Under the pieces are notes generated by a model, which was not told the DNA's origin, did not search any database, and was given only the letters and a program-made list of their open reading frames with translations. Of a stretch of DNA of 64,000 bases, positions 35,269-45,000 are shown in pieces. Position 1 is the first letter of the stretch; each line of letters starts with the position of its first letter. This DNA comes from Flavobacterium sp. SLB02 (GTDB lineage Bacteria; Bacteroidota; Bacteroidia; Flavobacteriales; Flavobacteriaceae), in contig NZ_CP045928.1 in the NCBI RefSeq assembly GCF_009664855.1, positions 4,026,107 through 4,090,106 on the forward strand, written 5' to 3'. Both the position numbers and the translations under genes were made by a program.

Positions 35269-36651
35269 GTGAAAAAATTACTTTTAATTTTTATTCTTTT
35301 TCCTTTATTATCCTTTGCTCAGACTATAAAGGGAACAATAGTTTCTACAAACAACAATCTTCCACTTGAAAACACCAATATCCTGGCGCTATCCAGCAAA
35401 GTGGGAACGATATCAGATGAAAATGGTGCGTTTTCTTTAAAACTTCTTACAAAATACAATAGCGATGAAATCTTAGAGTTTTCTCACATTGGTTACACTA
35501 CTACACGAATCTCTTTAAGCTATCTGGCAAAGCAAAACTTTATAGTTACTCTTGAAGAAAATATTGAGAATTTGTCAGGCGTAACTATTGCTGCCGATCA
35601 AAAACTACAATCTAAACTTTCCTTTACCCAATTGACTTCTTTAAAACATCGTATATTCTCATTTGGCTCCCTTGTGCAAGATGGCAAAATTTATGTTAGT
35701 GGCGGAGATGCTTATCCTGAAATTAACCATATGGAAAAAGCGCGATCAGAAAAAGCCGATATGGACTTGGTGAAATTTTTAAATGAAGAGCAATATACTT
35801 CGACTAAACGACATTATAAACAAGATCTTTGTATCTATGATATTAAAACTGATACTTGGGAGATTGCCAAATTAAAACTTCAAAACAGGGCGTATCACAA
35901 CATTCATTTTTATAACAATTTGATTTATGTAATAGGCGGAAAAAAAATGTTTGTAAATAAAATAAGCAGTTGGGAATACCTGCAGGATCAAATTGAAGTT
36001 GTAGACCTGGAGAAGCAAACCGTTAAAACAGATCATACAAATCCACATCAGGCTGCTGATTTTGCTTCATTTACTTATAAAGACAATATTATTGTAATGG
36101 GAGGTTCTGTAAAATCTACCGAAAGTGGCCTAAAGGATTTCACAGACAAAGTGCATTTATATAACATTTCTTCAGGTTATTGGTATGAACTTACCCATAT
36201 GCCGATAGCAAAAGAAACATCAGGAGTTTTGGTTGAAGATAAAATTTATCTTGTCGGAGGAAATAATGGAAAACCAATCTCACAAATAGAATCTTTTGAC
36301 CTAGCAACGGAAAAATGGCAAACCGAAGGAGAATTATTCTCTGCATTAGAAAGACCTGCCATAACTTATCACGACAATATTATTTATTTTTTTGAGGATC
36401 AAAAAATGTGCGTTTATGATCTAAAAACAAAACTATTGAAAGAATATGAAATTGGATTACCTCTGAAATATTCAGCCATGCATTATTACAATAATAAACT
36501 ATATATTTTAGCAGGACGCATTGACAATAGCTTTTCTAAATTGCCTGCTTCAAAGGTATATAGTATTGATGTAAATGAATTTGAGATTACAAAACCTACC
36601 AGATCTAAAACTCTACCGCAAGAAGTACGCTCAGTTAAAGATAACGGGTAG
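35269..36651 (+). CDS. Exported CarboxypepD_reg-like plus kelch-repeat protein
   Basis: 460 aa with a GTG start at 35269, chosen because the signal peptide (KKLLLIFILFPLLSFAQ) follows at once. Residues 20-105 are a carboxypeptidase-regulatory-like beta-sandwich (IKGTIVSTNNNLPLENTNI; EILEFSHIGYTTTRISL), frequent in Bacteroidota surface proteins. Residues about 125-445 hold six kelch-type blades with the GG doublets (GKIYVSGGDA, NLIYVIGGKK, NIIVMGGSVK, KIYLVGGNNG, KLYILAGRID), predicting a beta-propeller. It is probably a periplasmic or surface binding protein with an unknown partner. No sorting domain is seen at the C-terminus. Confidence 0.85.
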   Translation: MKKLLLIFILFPLLSFAQTIKGTIVSTNNNLPLENTNILALSSKVGTISDENGAFSLKLLTKYNSDEILEFSHIGYTTTRISLSYLAKQNFIVTLEENIENLSGVTIAADQKLQSKLSFTQLTSLKHRIFSFGSLVQDGKIYVSGGDAYPEINHMEKARSEKADMDLVKFLNEEQYTSTKRHYKQDLCIYDIKTDTWEIAKLKLQNRAYHNIHFYNNLIYVIGGKKMFVNKISSWEYLQDQIEVVDLEKQTVKTDHTNPHQAADFASFTYKDNIIVMGGSVKSTESGLKDFTDKVHLYNISSGYWYELTHMPIAKETSGVLVEDKIYLVGGNNGKPISQIESFDLATEKWQTEGELFSALERPAITYHDNIIYFFEDQKMCVYDLKTKLLKEYEIGLPLKYSAMHYYNNKLYILAGRIDNSFSKLPASKVYSIDVNEFEITKPTRSKTLPQEVRSVKDNG

Positions 36652-36726
36652 ATTCTTTTTTTATAATTTCTATTCAAGATAGATTATATAAAAGACTTAA
36701 AAACCATTAAGAAACAAAAACTTCTG

Positions 36727-36834
36727 ATGAAAACGAGTGCCCTAGACCAGATAGAAGCGGCATCGTTTTATGGCGGGGTTGAGCATAAAAGACATTGCGA
36801 ATCCCCAAGTTTAGGAAAGATTAGCTACAAATAA
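36727..36834 (+). other. GC-richer intergenic element with a 35-codon open frame
   Basis: The stretch reads as an open frame (start MKTSALDQIEAASFYGGVEH) but resembles a conserved intergenic sequence (AGATAGAAGCGGCATC, TTTATGGCGGGG) that I recall from many flavobacterial genomes rather than a protein. Its composition is clearly less AT-rich than the DNA around it. It may be a dispersed repeat or the 3' part of a structured RNA. No second copy was seen in this window. Confidence 0.3.
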
Positions 36835-36836
36835 AA

Positions 36837-36862
36837 AAACGCCCTGTTCTCACAGGGCGTTT
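36837..36862 (-). terminator. Bidirectional terminator between the kelch gene and acnA
   Basis: AAACGCCCTGT (36837-36847), loop TCTC, ACAGGGCGTTT (36852-36862), perfect 11 bp. An A run on the left gives the T tract for the leftward aconitase transcript. It lies 23 bases from the acnA stop. Confidence 0.85.
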
Positions 36863-36885
36863 CTAGTATAATTGAATCTTAAAGC

Positions 36886-39150
36886 TTAAGCTTTTCCGGC
36901 AGCAATTAGGTTTAATGCTGAACCTGCAACAAACCAGCCAATCTGACCTGCATTGTAGGTATGGTTTGCCAGGATGATATCTTTGGTACCATTGGCATGA
37001 ACAAACTCTAATGTTAATGGTTTTCCTGGAGCGAACTCAGTTAAATCAGTAAAATTAATAGTATCGTCTTCCTGAATTTTATCGTAATCGGCTTCGTTTG
37101 CGAATGTTAATCCTAAAAGACCTTGTTTTTTAAGGTTTGTTTCGTGAATACGGGCAAAAGATTTTACCAATACTGCTTTAACTCCCAAGAAACGTGGCTC
37201 CATTGCAGCATGCTCACGAGATGAACCCTCACCATAGTTATGATCTCCCACAACAATAGAAGGGACCCCAGCGGCTTTATACGCGCGTGCTACAGCAGGA
37301 ACGGCATCGTAAGTACCTGTTAATTGATTTTTAACCGAGTTTGTTTTTTGGTTGAATGCATTTACAGCGCCAATTAACATATTGTTTGAAATATTATCCA
37401 GGTGTCCACGGAAACGCAACCATGGACCAGCCATAGAGATATGATCTGTTGTACATTTTCCGAATGCTTTGATTAGCAATTTAGCACCTGTAATGTTTTT
37501 ACCGTCCCAGGCATCAAAGGGAGCTAATAGTTGCAAACGCTCAGATGTTGGACTTACCACAACCTGAACTCCTGAACCGTCTTCAGCCGGAACCTGGAAT
37601 CCCGGATCTTTAACATCAAATCCTCTTGGAGGCAATTCGTCTCCGGTTGGGGCTTCAAGTCTTACTTCTTCTCCGTCTTCGTTAATTAGGGTATCTGTTA
37701 AAGGATTAAAACCTAGATCTCCTGCAATAGCCATAGCGGTTACCAATTCCGGAGAACCCACAAATGCTAAAGTATTTGGGTTACCATCTGCACGTTTTGA
37801 GAAGTTACGGTTAAAAGAGTGCACAATGGTGTTTCTTTCCTCTTTCTCCGCGCCGTCTCTGTCCCACATACCAATACATGGTCCGCAGGCATTGGCAAAA
37901 ACAGTAGCTCCAATTTTCTCGAAAGTATCAATAAATCCGTCTCTCTCGATGGTATAGCGTACTACTTCAGATCCTGGAGTAATGGTGAATTGAGATTTAG
38001 TTTTTAAGTTTTTAGCGCTTACTTGTCTGGCCAGAGAAGCTGCACGGGCAATATCTTCATAAGAAGAGTTGGTACATGAACCAATTAAACCTACCTGGAT
38101 TTGTAATGGCCAGTTGTTTTTAATGGCTGCTTCTTTCATTTTAGAAATTGGCGTAGCTAAATCCGGTGTAAAAGGTCCGTTTAAGTGTGGCTCTAATTCT
38201 GTTAAGTTGATTTCGATAACCTGATCAAAATATTGCTCCGGGTTAGCATAAACTTCTGGATCTCCTGTTAAGTATGGAGCTATTTTATCTGCAGCATCGG
38301 CAACATCGGCTCTGCTTGTAGAACGAAGGTAACGACTCATAGAATCATCATATCCAAAAGTTGAAGTTGTAGCTCCAATCTCTGCTCCCATGTTACAAAT
38401 AGTACCTTTACCAGTACATGACATAGAAGTTGCACCTTCTCCAAAATATTCAACAATAGCGCCAGTTCCTCCCTTTACAGTCAAGATACCGGCAACTTTT
38501 AGGATAACATCTTTAGGAGCTGTCCAACCTGATAATTTACCAGTTAGTTTTACTCCAATTAATTTAGGAAATTTTAATTCCCAGGCCATACCAGACATAA
38601 CGTCTACAGCATCTGCTCCACCAACACCAATAGCTACCATTCCCAATCCACCTGCATTTACAGTATGGGAATCCGTACCAATCATCATTCCTCCAGGGAA
38701 AGCGTAATTCTCTAGTACTACCTGGTGAATAATTCCGGCTCCGGGTTTCCAAAAACCAATTCCGTATTTATTAGAAACTGAGGACAAGAAGTCGAAAACT
38801 TCGTTGCTTTGTGTTTTTGCTCTGGCCAAATCCGTTGCAGCATCTACTTTTGCCTGAATCAAGTGATCACAGTGCACTGTTGTAGGTACTGCCACCTTAG
38901 CTTTTCCGGCGTGCATAAATTGCAATAATGCCATTTGAGCAGTTGCATCTTGACACGCTACACGATCGGGCGCAAAATCAACATAATCTACTCCTCTGCC
39001 AAACGCCTTTGTTGGATTTCCCTCCCAAAGGTGATTGTATAAAATTTTCTCTGTTAATGTAAGTGGACGACCAACAATCTCGCGTGCTTTATCAACACGA
39101 TCCGGCATGTTCTCATACACTTTTTTTATCATTTCAATATCAAAAGCCAT
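36886..39150 (-). CDS. acnA: Aconitate hydratase, AcnA/mitochondrial type
   Basis: 754 aa, matching the mitochondrial-type aconitase (about 755), shorter than the E. coli AcnA/IRP type (about 890). It isomerises citrate to isocitrate in the TCA cycle with a [4Fe-4S] cluster. Cluster Cys motifs are GSCTNSS near 357 and NACGPCIG near 421-428. PGGMMIGTDSHTVNAGGLG near 152-170 and the swivel-domain GDHNYGEGSSREHAA near 638-652 carry substrate-binding residues. It lies downstream of acnB on the same strand, separated by a strong terminator, so it probably has its own promoter in the 130-base gap. Confidence 0.96.
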   Translation of the reverse strand: MAFDIEMIKKVYENMPDRVDKAREIVGRPLTLTEKILYNHLWEGNPTKAFGRGVDYVDFAPDRVACQDATAQMALLQFMHAGKAKVAVPTTVHCDHLIQAKVDAATDLARAKTQSNEVFDFLSSVSNKYGIGFWKPGAGIIHQVVLENYAFPGGMMIGTDSHTVNAGGLGMVAIGVGGADAVDVMSGMAWELKFPKLIGVKLTGKLSGWTAPKDVILKVAGILTVKGGTGAIVEYFGEGATSMSCTGKGTICNMGAEIGATTSTFGYDDSMSRYLRSTSRADVADAADKIAPYLTGDPEVYANPEQYFDQVIEINLTELEPHLNGPFTPDLATPISKMKEAAIKNNWPLQIQVGLIGSCTNSSYEDIARAASLARQVSAKNLKTKSQFTITPGSEVVRYTIERDGFIDTFEKIGATVFANACGPCIGMWDRDGAEKEERNTIVHSFNRNFSKRADGNPNTLAFVGSPELVTAMAIAGDLGFNPLTDTLINEDGEEVRLEAPTGDELPPRGFDVKDPGFQVPAEDGSGVQVVVSPTSERLQLLAPFDAWDGKNITGAKLLIKAFGKCTTDHISMAGPWLRFRGHLDNISNNMLIGAVNAFNQKTNSVKNQLTGTYDAVPAVARAYKAAGVPSIVVGDHNYGEGSSREHAAMEPRFLGVKAVLVKSFARIHETNLKKQGLLGLTFANEADYDKIQEDDTINFTDLTEFAPGKPLTLEFVHANGTKDIILANHTYNAGQIGWFVAGSALNLIAAGKA

Positions 39151-39225
39151 AAGTATAATTGTTTTTGTTTTTTTTTATTTTCAACATGACAAGTTACAAA
39201 AAATAGAGCAGCCAGAAAAGAAAAA

Positions 39226-39252
39226 GCCCGAGTTTATCAACTCGGGCTTTTT
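39226..39252 (-). terminator. Strong bidirectional terminator after acnB
   Basis: GCCCGAGTT (39226-39234), loop TATC, AACTCGGGC (39239-39247), flanked by five A on the left and five T on the right, so it works for both strands. It lies 29 bases past the acnB stop and separates acnB from acnA transcription. Confidence 0.9.
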
Positions 39253-39280
39253 ATATATAATGATTATAACTAATGGTAAA

Positions 39281-42052
39281 TTACATTACCAGCAATTTAT
39301 GAGAAGGTGCAAATCTGGTAAGGCTAATACCATCTACTGCTGCTGTATATTCAGCAAGTGTAGGAGTTCTTCCTAAAATTGTAGATAAAACTACTACCGG
39401 TGTAGAAGAAAGTAATGACTCTCCTTTTTTACCTTCAGTATCCTCTACAACTCTTCCCTGGAAAAGACGCGTTGAAGTTGCCATTACAGTATCTCCTTTT
39501 GCCGCTTTTTCCTGGTTCCCCATACAAAGGTTACATCCAGGACGCTCTAAGTATAACATGTTCTCATATTCAGTACGCGCTGCTCCCTTAGGCGCATTAT
39601 CGTTGAATTCAAAACCAGAGTATTTTTGTAAAACTTCCCAGTCACCTTCAGCCTTAAGTTCATCTACAATGTTATATGTAGGTGGCGCTACTACAAGAGG
39701 CGCTTTGAACTCAACCTTACCGTGTTGGTCTTCTATATTTTTAAGCATTTGAGCTAAAATCTTCATATCACCTTTGTGCACCATACAAGATCCGATAAAT
39801 CCAAGATCTACTTTTTTCTCTCCTCCGTAGAAAGAAAGAGGTCTGATGGTATCGTGGGTATATCTTTTAGAAACATCAACATTGTTTACGTCCGGATCAG
39901 CAATCATTGGCTCGATAATCTGATCCAAATCCACTACAACTTCAGCATAATACTTCGCATTTGCATCTGGAGTCAACGCTGGTTTTTCAGCTGATTTGAT
40001 CTCTGTGATTCTCTTATCTGCCTTATTGATCAATCCCTGAAGAACTTGTTTTTCATTGTCCATTCCTTTGTCGATCATGATCTGGATTCTGCTTTTCGCA
40101 ATTTCCAATGATTCAATTAAGGTATCATCTTCAGAAATACAGATAGACGCTTTTGCTTTCATCTCTGCAGTCCAGTCTGTAAATGTAAAGGCCTGGTCAG
40201 CAGTTAGAGTTCCAAGATGAACCTCGATGATTCTTCCCTGGAAAACATTCTCTCCACCAAACTTTTTAAGCATTTGAGCTTGCGTTGAATGAACAACATC
40301 ACGGAAGTCCATGTAGTCTTTCATCTCACCTTTAAAAGTCACCTTTACAGATTCCGGAATCGGCATTGAAGCCTCACCTGTAGCCAGTGCAAGAGCAACT
40401 GTTCCTGAGTCAGCACCAAAAGCAACACCTTTTGACATTCTTGTATGAGAGTCACCACCAATAATGATCGCCCACTCATCAATTGTAATGTCATTCAGAA
40501 CTTTATGAATTACATCTGTCATTGCGTGATACACTCCTTTTGGATCACGAGCTGTGATTAAACCAAAATCGTTCATGAATTTCATCAGTTTTGGAATATT
40601 TGCCTGAGCTTTTTTATCCCATACCGAAGCGGTGTGACATCCTGATTGGTAAGCCCCGTCAACAATTGGCGAAATTACGGTAGCAGCCATAGATTCTAAT
40701 TCCTGAGCTGTCATAAGACCGGTCGTATCCTGAGATCCTACGATATTTACTTCTACACGAACATCAGAACCTGCATGTAATACTTTACCGGCAGTGATTC
40801 CAACAGCATTTCTGTTAAAGATTTTCTCTACCGCTGTAAGTCCTTGCCCTTCAATAGAAATTTCTTTTGATGGAGCAAATACAAGAGGAGCCTCAATATC
40901 TAAAATTTTAGCTGCTAATGTTTGAAGCTTTTTACCAAATACAATTGCATATGATCCTCCAGCCTTGATAAATTCCATTTTCTGAGGCGTGAATGCCTTA
41001 GAGATGTCTATCAATTCCTGATCACCGTTGTATAATTTTTTTGTTTTTGTGTTTATTGTAAGTACAGTTCCTGTAGCCACAGAGTAAGCTTCTTCAAGAA
41101 TTGGTTCATTATTCTCATTTCGAATAATGTTTCCTTCTGCATCCAGCTTTTTAACCCAGTTTTTAAGATCTAAACCAATACCACCAGTAACATCAACAGT
41201 TGTTAGGAAAATTGGAGAAATTCCGTTTGTTCCCGCAACAATTGGGGCAATATTGATAAATGGAACATACGGGCTTGCTTGTTTACCTGTCCAAAGTGCC
41301 ACGTTGTTTACTCCTGACATTCTTGATGAACCTACACCCATTGTACCTTTCTCAGCAATCAACATAACGCTCGCGTCAGGATGTTTTGCCTGTAATGCTT
41401 TGATTTCTTCTTGCGCCTGAGGTGTAATCATACATTTACCATGAAGTTCACGGTCAGAACGTGAGTGCGCCTGGTTACCCGGAGAAAGTAAATCTGTCGA
41501 AATATCTCCTTCACCAGCGATATAAGTAACTACTTTAATTTCTTCCACTACTTCTGGCAGTTTTGTAAAAAACTCTGCCTGAGCGTAACTTTTGATAATC
41601 TCTATAGCAATTGGGTTACCTTCTTTAAATGCTTCTTTTAGACGATCTGTGTCTGCCTCATAAAGGTACACTTGTGACTTGAGAACCTCTGCAGCTTGTT
41701 TTGCAATAGAAGTATGCTCTCCAAGGGCTAAATCTAGTAGTACTCGGATGGAAGATCCACCTTTCATATGAGATAATAACTCAAAAGCAAATGCAGGTGT
41801 TATTTCTTTTACTACGAATTCACCGAGAATAATTTCCTTTAAAAATTGAGATTTCACACCAGCGGCACTAGTGGTTCCCGGTACAACATTATAAATAAAA
41901 AAGTTAAGAGAATCTTCTCTGTACTCATTATTCACATCTTTAATTTGTTCAATGATTTCGCTCAATAATTCAGCTCCGTCAATTGGTTTCGGGTTAAGCC
42001 CTTGACCTTTTCGTTCTTCAATCTCTTGGATGTAATCCTGATAAATATTCAT
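39281..42052 (-). CDS. acnB: Aconitate hydratase B / 2-methylisocitrate dehydratase
   Basis: 923 aa from ATG 42052 (MNIYQDYIQEIEERKGQGL). A frame extension to 42094 adds 14 basic residues that do not fit the family. AcnB has its swivel domain before the catalytic domains, unlike AcnA. HEAT-like N-terminal helices are visible (1-160), then the swivel (GVGSSRMSGVNNVA near 252-265), GGDSHTRMSKGVAFGADSG near 530, and cluster motifs GSCMVHKGD near 740 and ERPGCNLCMGNQ near 830. The enzyme interconverts citrate and isocitrate and can hydrate 2-methyl-cis-aconitate. A TAAATTTG -7 box stands at 42099-42092 on this strand. Confidence 0.97.
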   Translation of the reverse strand: MNIYQDYIQEIEERKGQGLNPKPIDGAELLSEIIEQIKDVNNEYREDSLNFFIYNVVPGTTSAAGVKSQFLKEIILGEFVVKEITPAFAFELLSHMKGGSSIRVLLDLALGEHTSIAKQAAEVLKSQVYLYEADTDRLKEAFKEGNPIAIEIIKSYAQAEFFTKLPEVVEEIKVVTYIAGEGDISTDLLSPGNQAHSRSDRELHGKCMITPQAQEEIKALQAKHPDASVMLIAEKGTMGVGSSRMSGVNNVALWTGKQASPYVPFINIAPIVAGTNGISPIFLTTVDVTGGIGLDLKNWVKKLDAEGNIIRNENNEPILEEAYSVATGTVLTINTKTKKLYNGDQELIDISKAFTPQKMEFIKAGGSYAIVFGKKLQTLAAKILDIEAPLVFAPSKEISIEGQGLTAVEKIFNRNAVGITAGKVLHAGSDVRVEVNIVGSQDTTGLMTAQELESMAATVISPIVDGAYQSGCHTASVWDKKAQANIPKLMKFMNDFGLITARDPKGVYHAMTDVIHKVLNDITIDEWAIIIGGDSHTRMSKGVAFGADSGTVALALATGEASMPIPESVKVTFKGEMKDYMDFRDVVHSTQAQMLKKFGGENVFQGRIIEVHLGTLTADQAFTFTDWTAEMKAKASICISEDDTLIESLEIAKSRIQIMIDKGMDNEKQVLQGLINKADKRITEIKSAEKPALTPDANAKYYAEVVVDLDQIIEPMIADPDVNNVDVSKRYTHDTIRPLSFYGGEKKVDLGFIGSCMVHKGDMKILAQMLKNIEDQHGKVEFKAPLVVAPPTYNIVDELKAEGDWEVLQKYSGFEFNDNAPKGAARTEYENMLYLERPGCNLCMGNQEKAAKGDTVMATSTRLFQGRVVEDTEGKKGESLLSSTPVVVLSTILGRTPTLAEYTAAVDGISLTRFAPSHKLLVM

Positions 42053-42498
42053 AATAAAAGTCTTTTCTAGGTATTTTATTTTTTTTGTACGCAAATTTAG
42101 GTATTAAAGCCGACAATTAAAAAAAATATAATAGAAGTCGGCTTTTCAAAAATTATTATTGCTAAAAAACGATTTTCACTGCTTGTTTTTGTCAAAATAT
42201 CAATTTTGAATTAAAAAAATAAATTATTGATATTTTAAAATCTTTTCTTTAACAAAGTCGGAATTTGCTGTTATAAATGAAGTCAGATTTTACCTCTATT
42301 TCAGTAAAGAATGGTTCTAAATAAGCAATTATAACGTTATAGTGATCCTTTATTCCCACTTTTTCTTCTGCATTTTAAAAAAAATCAATTGCTCATTTTT
42401 CCCTTTTTTATCACATCCAAAAAAAATCAAATAAAAAACTTGTAATTCAAATTATTTCATAGCTTTGCAATTCAAAGTACTTTTAAATAAATACAACT
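42053..42498. promoter_or_regulatory. Divergent acnB/XrtN-system promoter region
   Basis: Rightward: TTG (42440-42442), 17 bases, TAGCTTTG (42460-42467), a full flavobacterial promoter 31 bases before the VIT gene. Leftward: TAAATTTG at 42099-42092 for acnB, with no well-spaced TTG. A perfect 12-base palindrome TATAACGTTATA lies at 42330-42341 and could be an operator. The rest is AT-rich and unremarkable. Confidence 0.6.
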
Positions 42499-45000
42499 AT
42501 GAAACACAAATTAGATATTTTACAATATTACACTCAAAAACCAGGAGTAGTAATTAGTTTAATTGTAACACTACTAAGCAGCATTTTCCTAATTATCGCT
42601 CTTCTCTCTCAAGAGCATCATTTTCGTAATTATCAATCCATTGATGTACTAAGTCTCATATTCGAATTTGTATATGGAATTGGAATTTCTTTTTTAATTC
42701 TTAGAAAAAAACAAACCTATATTCACTTAGTTCCTTTCCTGATCCTAAACTGGTTTATTGGCTGCTTTAGCCTAAATACATTTATCCCTGTTTTTCAGGA
42801 TCTGCCCCTATGGGTTTATTTAGCCACTCTTGCTTTTTGTCTCTCTAATTTTTTTATTTACAGAAATTCAGATCAAAAAGCAAATACCGCTATCGCCTTT
42901 TTCATAAATGGTGTATCGTTCTCAATTATCTTATATTTTGCGCTTTACCTCATTCCCATTATGCCATTCTCTTTTATGGGGCTTTTGGCCTTAGGGATAG
43001 GATTCTATGGCTTGGTACCGGCGCTTGTTATTATTATCCATACAATCACAATTATTAAATATCTCAATAACAATAAAAATTATGCTGTTTGTTTTAGCGG
43101 AGGATTTTTGGTGGTATTAATTAGCATGATCCTCTTTACTGTAGGATTAAATATTGAAAGCAGAAAAATAACTCAATTGAATACTATCAATTCATTTGAC
43201 CAAAACAATGAGCTGCCACATTACATCTCCGTTTCACAGAATTTAAAGCCTAATTTCTTTAACGAAATTCTATTAAAAAAAGACATCATATACATTCCGC
43301 TTCACGATATATTTTCTTTTAGCTCTTTTAATTCCTTTGGCAGCAAACAATTCAACGAGCGTAAAATTCATAATCCGTTTATATCTATTGCCTATTTGTT
43401 TTGCCAGGACCTTAATCTGGATTACGATGATAAAATAAACATTCTAAAATCAAACTTTGATAAACGATTAGAAACCGAAGAACAATTATGGAGCGGAGAT
43501 GATTTATTTACCAAAAGCATTAAAGAAGATGTGAAAATCTATCCCCAAGCACGCTTGGCCTATACGGAGATCACAATGAAAATTGCCTGCGAGCAAGAAT
43601 CCTCGAGAAACGACAAGGAGGCTATTTATTCTTTTCAATTACCGGAAGGCTCTGTGGCAACATCCTTATCATTATGGGTAAACGGAATGGAAAGAAAAGG
43701 AGTTCTCACTACGAAAGAAAAAGCTAAAGCGGCGTACAAACAAATTGTTGGTGTAGAATACCGCGATCCCTCTTTAATGCAATGGAAAGAAGGAAATAAA
43801 GTGGTTGTCAGGGTTTTTCCCATTAACTATAAAACCCCACGCACCTTTAAATGTGGTTTTACAACTCCTTTAAAAGTGGAAGACAATCAAATGAAATACC
43901 AAAGTCTATCTATAAAAGGCCCGAATATTTCCAACGCCCAAACCATATCAAGAATCCAGACTCTTGGAAATACAAAAATAGAAACCAGCAAAGATTTTGA
44001 ACTCAATAAAGACCATTACATCAATCAATCCAAAGGACTAGACCACTGGGAAGCCACTATGCCATTATCTAAAACTCTAGAATCAAATTCCTTTGTCTGG
44101 AAAGATAAAGTTTATAAGGTCAGAGACATTGAGAAAACAGCTATCTCGTTTAGACCTTCTGAAATTATACTAGATTTAAATAGCAGCTGGACAACCAAAC
44201 AAATAGAATCTTTTGTGGACTTAAATAAAACGAATTTGTTTGTTATCCTAAATGGACAAAAAAAAGAAATCAACAAAGACAATTTTAAAGCTATCGCATT
44301 AGAATTTGAAGATCTGCAATATTCTTTACTGCCTCTTTATAAAATGACTCCGAAGAGCTTAATCATTACAAAATGCGGTACGTTTTCGGCCAATTTTGAG
44401 GAACTTGAAGATTCCCGTTATTTAAAGAAAATAAGAACCCAAACAAAAGAGAGAAATTTAAAAGTCATTAATATCTCATCGGATATCAACCCGTTTTGGC
44501 AGACTGTCAAGGAGCAAAAATATGTAGATTACTTTCAGACCAGTTTAAAAAACAGCTTAGAACTCATTGATAAAAATCAATTTATTCTATTTACAACAGC
44601 AACTAACACGGTCAATATAGAACCTGCAAATATGTCGATTGTAGAAAGCGCGCAAACCGGCACTCTTAAAAGCAATGGACCAAATCATATTTACAGAATG
44701 TATGCTTTTGGAAAAGTATTAGACCAACAAGTCAAAATTCAGAATGATTCACTGGTTCAAAACCAATATGTAGACCTGGCAAAAGACGCCAATATTGTCT
44801 CGCCAATATCTTCTCTGATTGTTCTTGAAACTGATGCAGATTACAAAAATAACGGAATTGAGAAAAACGTTGATACACTAGGAAATGCCTCTATAAACAA
44901 CGATGGCGCTGTTCCTGAACCACACGAATGGTTACTGATTATTCTGGGATCTACAATACTTTTCTTCTATTACAGAAAAAACAAAAAGCAAACTATCTAA
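42499..45000 (+). CDS. XrtN-system VIT domain protein with PEP sorting tail
   Basis: 833 aa. Residues about 17-225 contain five to six membrane helices. Residues about 350-470 are a VIT (vault protein inter-alpha-trypsin) domain (ARLAYTEITMKIACEQESS; EAIYSFQLPEGSVATSLSLW; RVFPINYKTPRTFKCGF). The remainder is soluble. The last 29 residues are a sorting signal: V-PEP at 805-808, a hydrophobic helix (WLLIILGSTILFFYY) and a basic tail (RKNKKQ). This fits the substrate of exosortase N, encoded next door with a one-base overlap. After cleavage near PEP the protein would be modified or anchored at the cell surface. What it does there is unknown. Confidence 0.88.
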   Translation: MKHKLDILQYYTQKPGVVISLIVTLLSSIFLIIALLSQEHHFRNYQSIDVLSLIFEFVYGIGISFLILRKKQTYIHLVPFLILNWFIGCFSLNTFIPVFQDLPLWVYLATLAFCLSNFFIYRNSDQKANTAIAFFINGVSFSIILYFALYLIPIMPFSFMGLLALGIGFYGLVPALVIIIHTITIIKYLNNNKNYAVCFSGGFLVVLISMILFTVGLNIESRKITQLNTINSFDQNNELPHYISVSQNLKPNFFNEILLKKDIIYIPLHDIFSFSSFNSFGSKQFNERKIHNPFISIAYLFCQDLNLDYDDKINILKSNFDKRLETEEQLWSGDDLFTKSIKEDVKIYPQARLAYTEITMKIACEQESSRNDKEAIYSFQLPEGSVATSLSLWVNGMERKGVLTTKEKAKAAYKQIVGVEYRDPSLMQWKEGNKVVVRVFPINYKTPRTFKCGFTTPLKVEDNQMKYQSLSIKGPNISNAQTISRIQTLGNTKIETSKDFELNKDHYINQSKGLDHWEATMPLSKTLESNSFVWKDKVYKVRDIEKTAISFRPSEIILDLNSSWTTKQIESFVDLNKTNLFVILNGQKKEINKDNFKAIALEFEDLQYSLLPLYKMTPKSLIITKCGTFSANFEELEDSRYLKKIRTQTKERNLKVINISSDINPFWQTVKEQKYVDYFQTSLKNSLELIDKNQFILFTTATNTVNIEPANMSIVESAQTGTLKSNGPNHIYRMYAFGKVLDQQVKIQNDSLVQNQYVDLAKDANIVSPISSLIVLETDADYKNNGIEKNVDTLGNASINNDGAVPEPHEWLLIILGSTILFFYYRKNKKQTI

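Noticed and set aside
36727..36834. 35-aa protein gene
   Set aside because: The open frame is short and the sequence resembles a conserved intergenic element, so it is listed as an element, not a gene.
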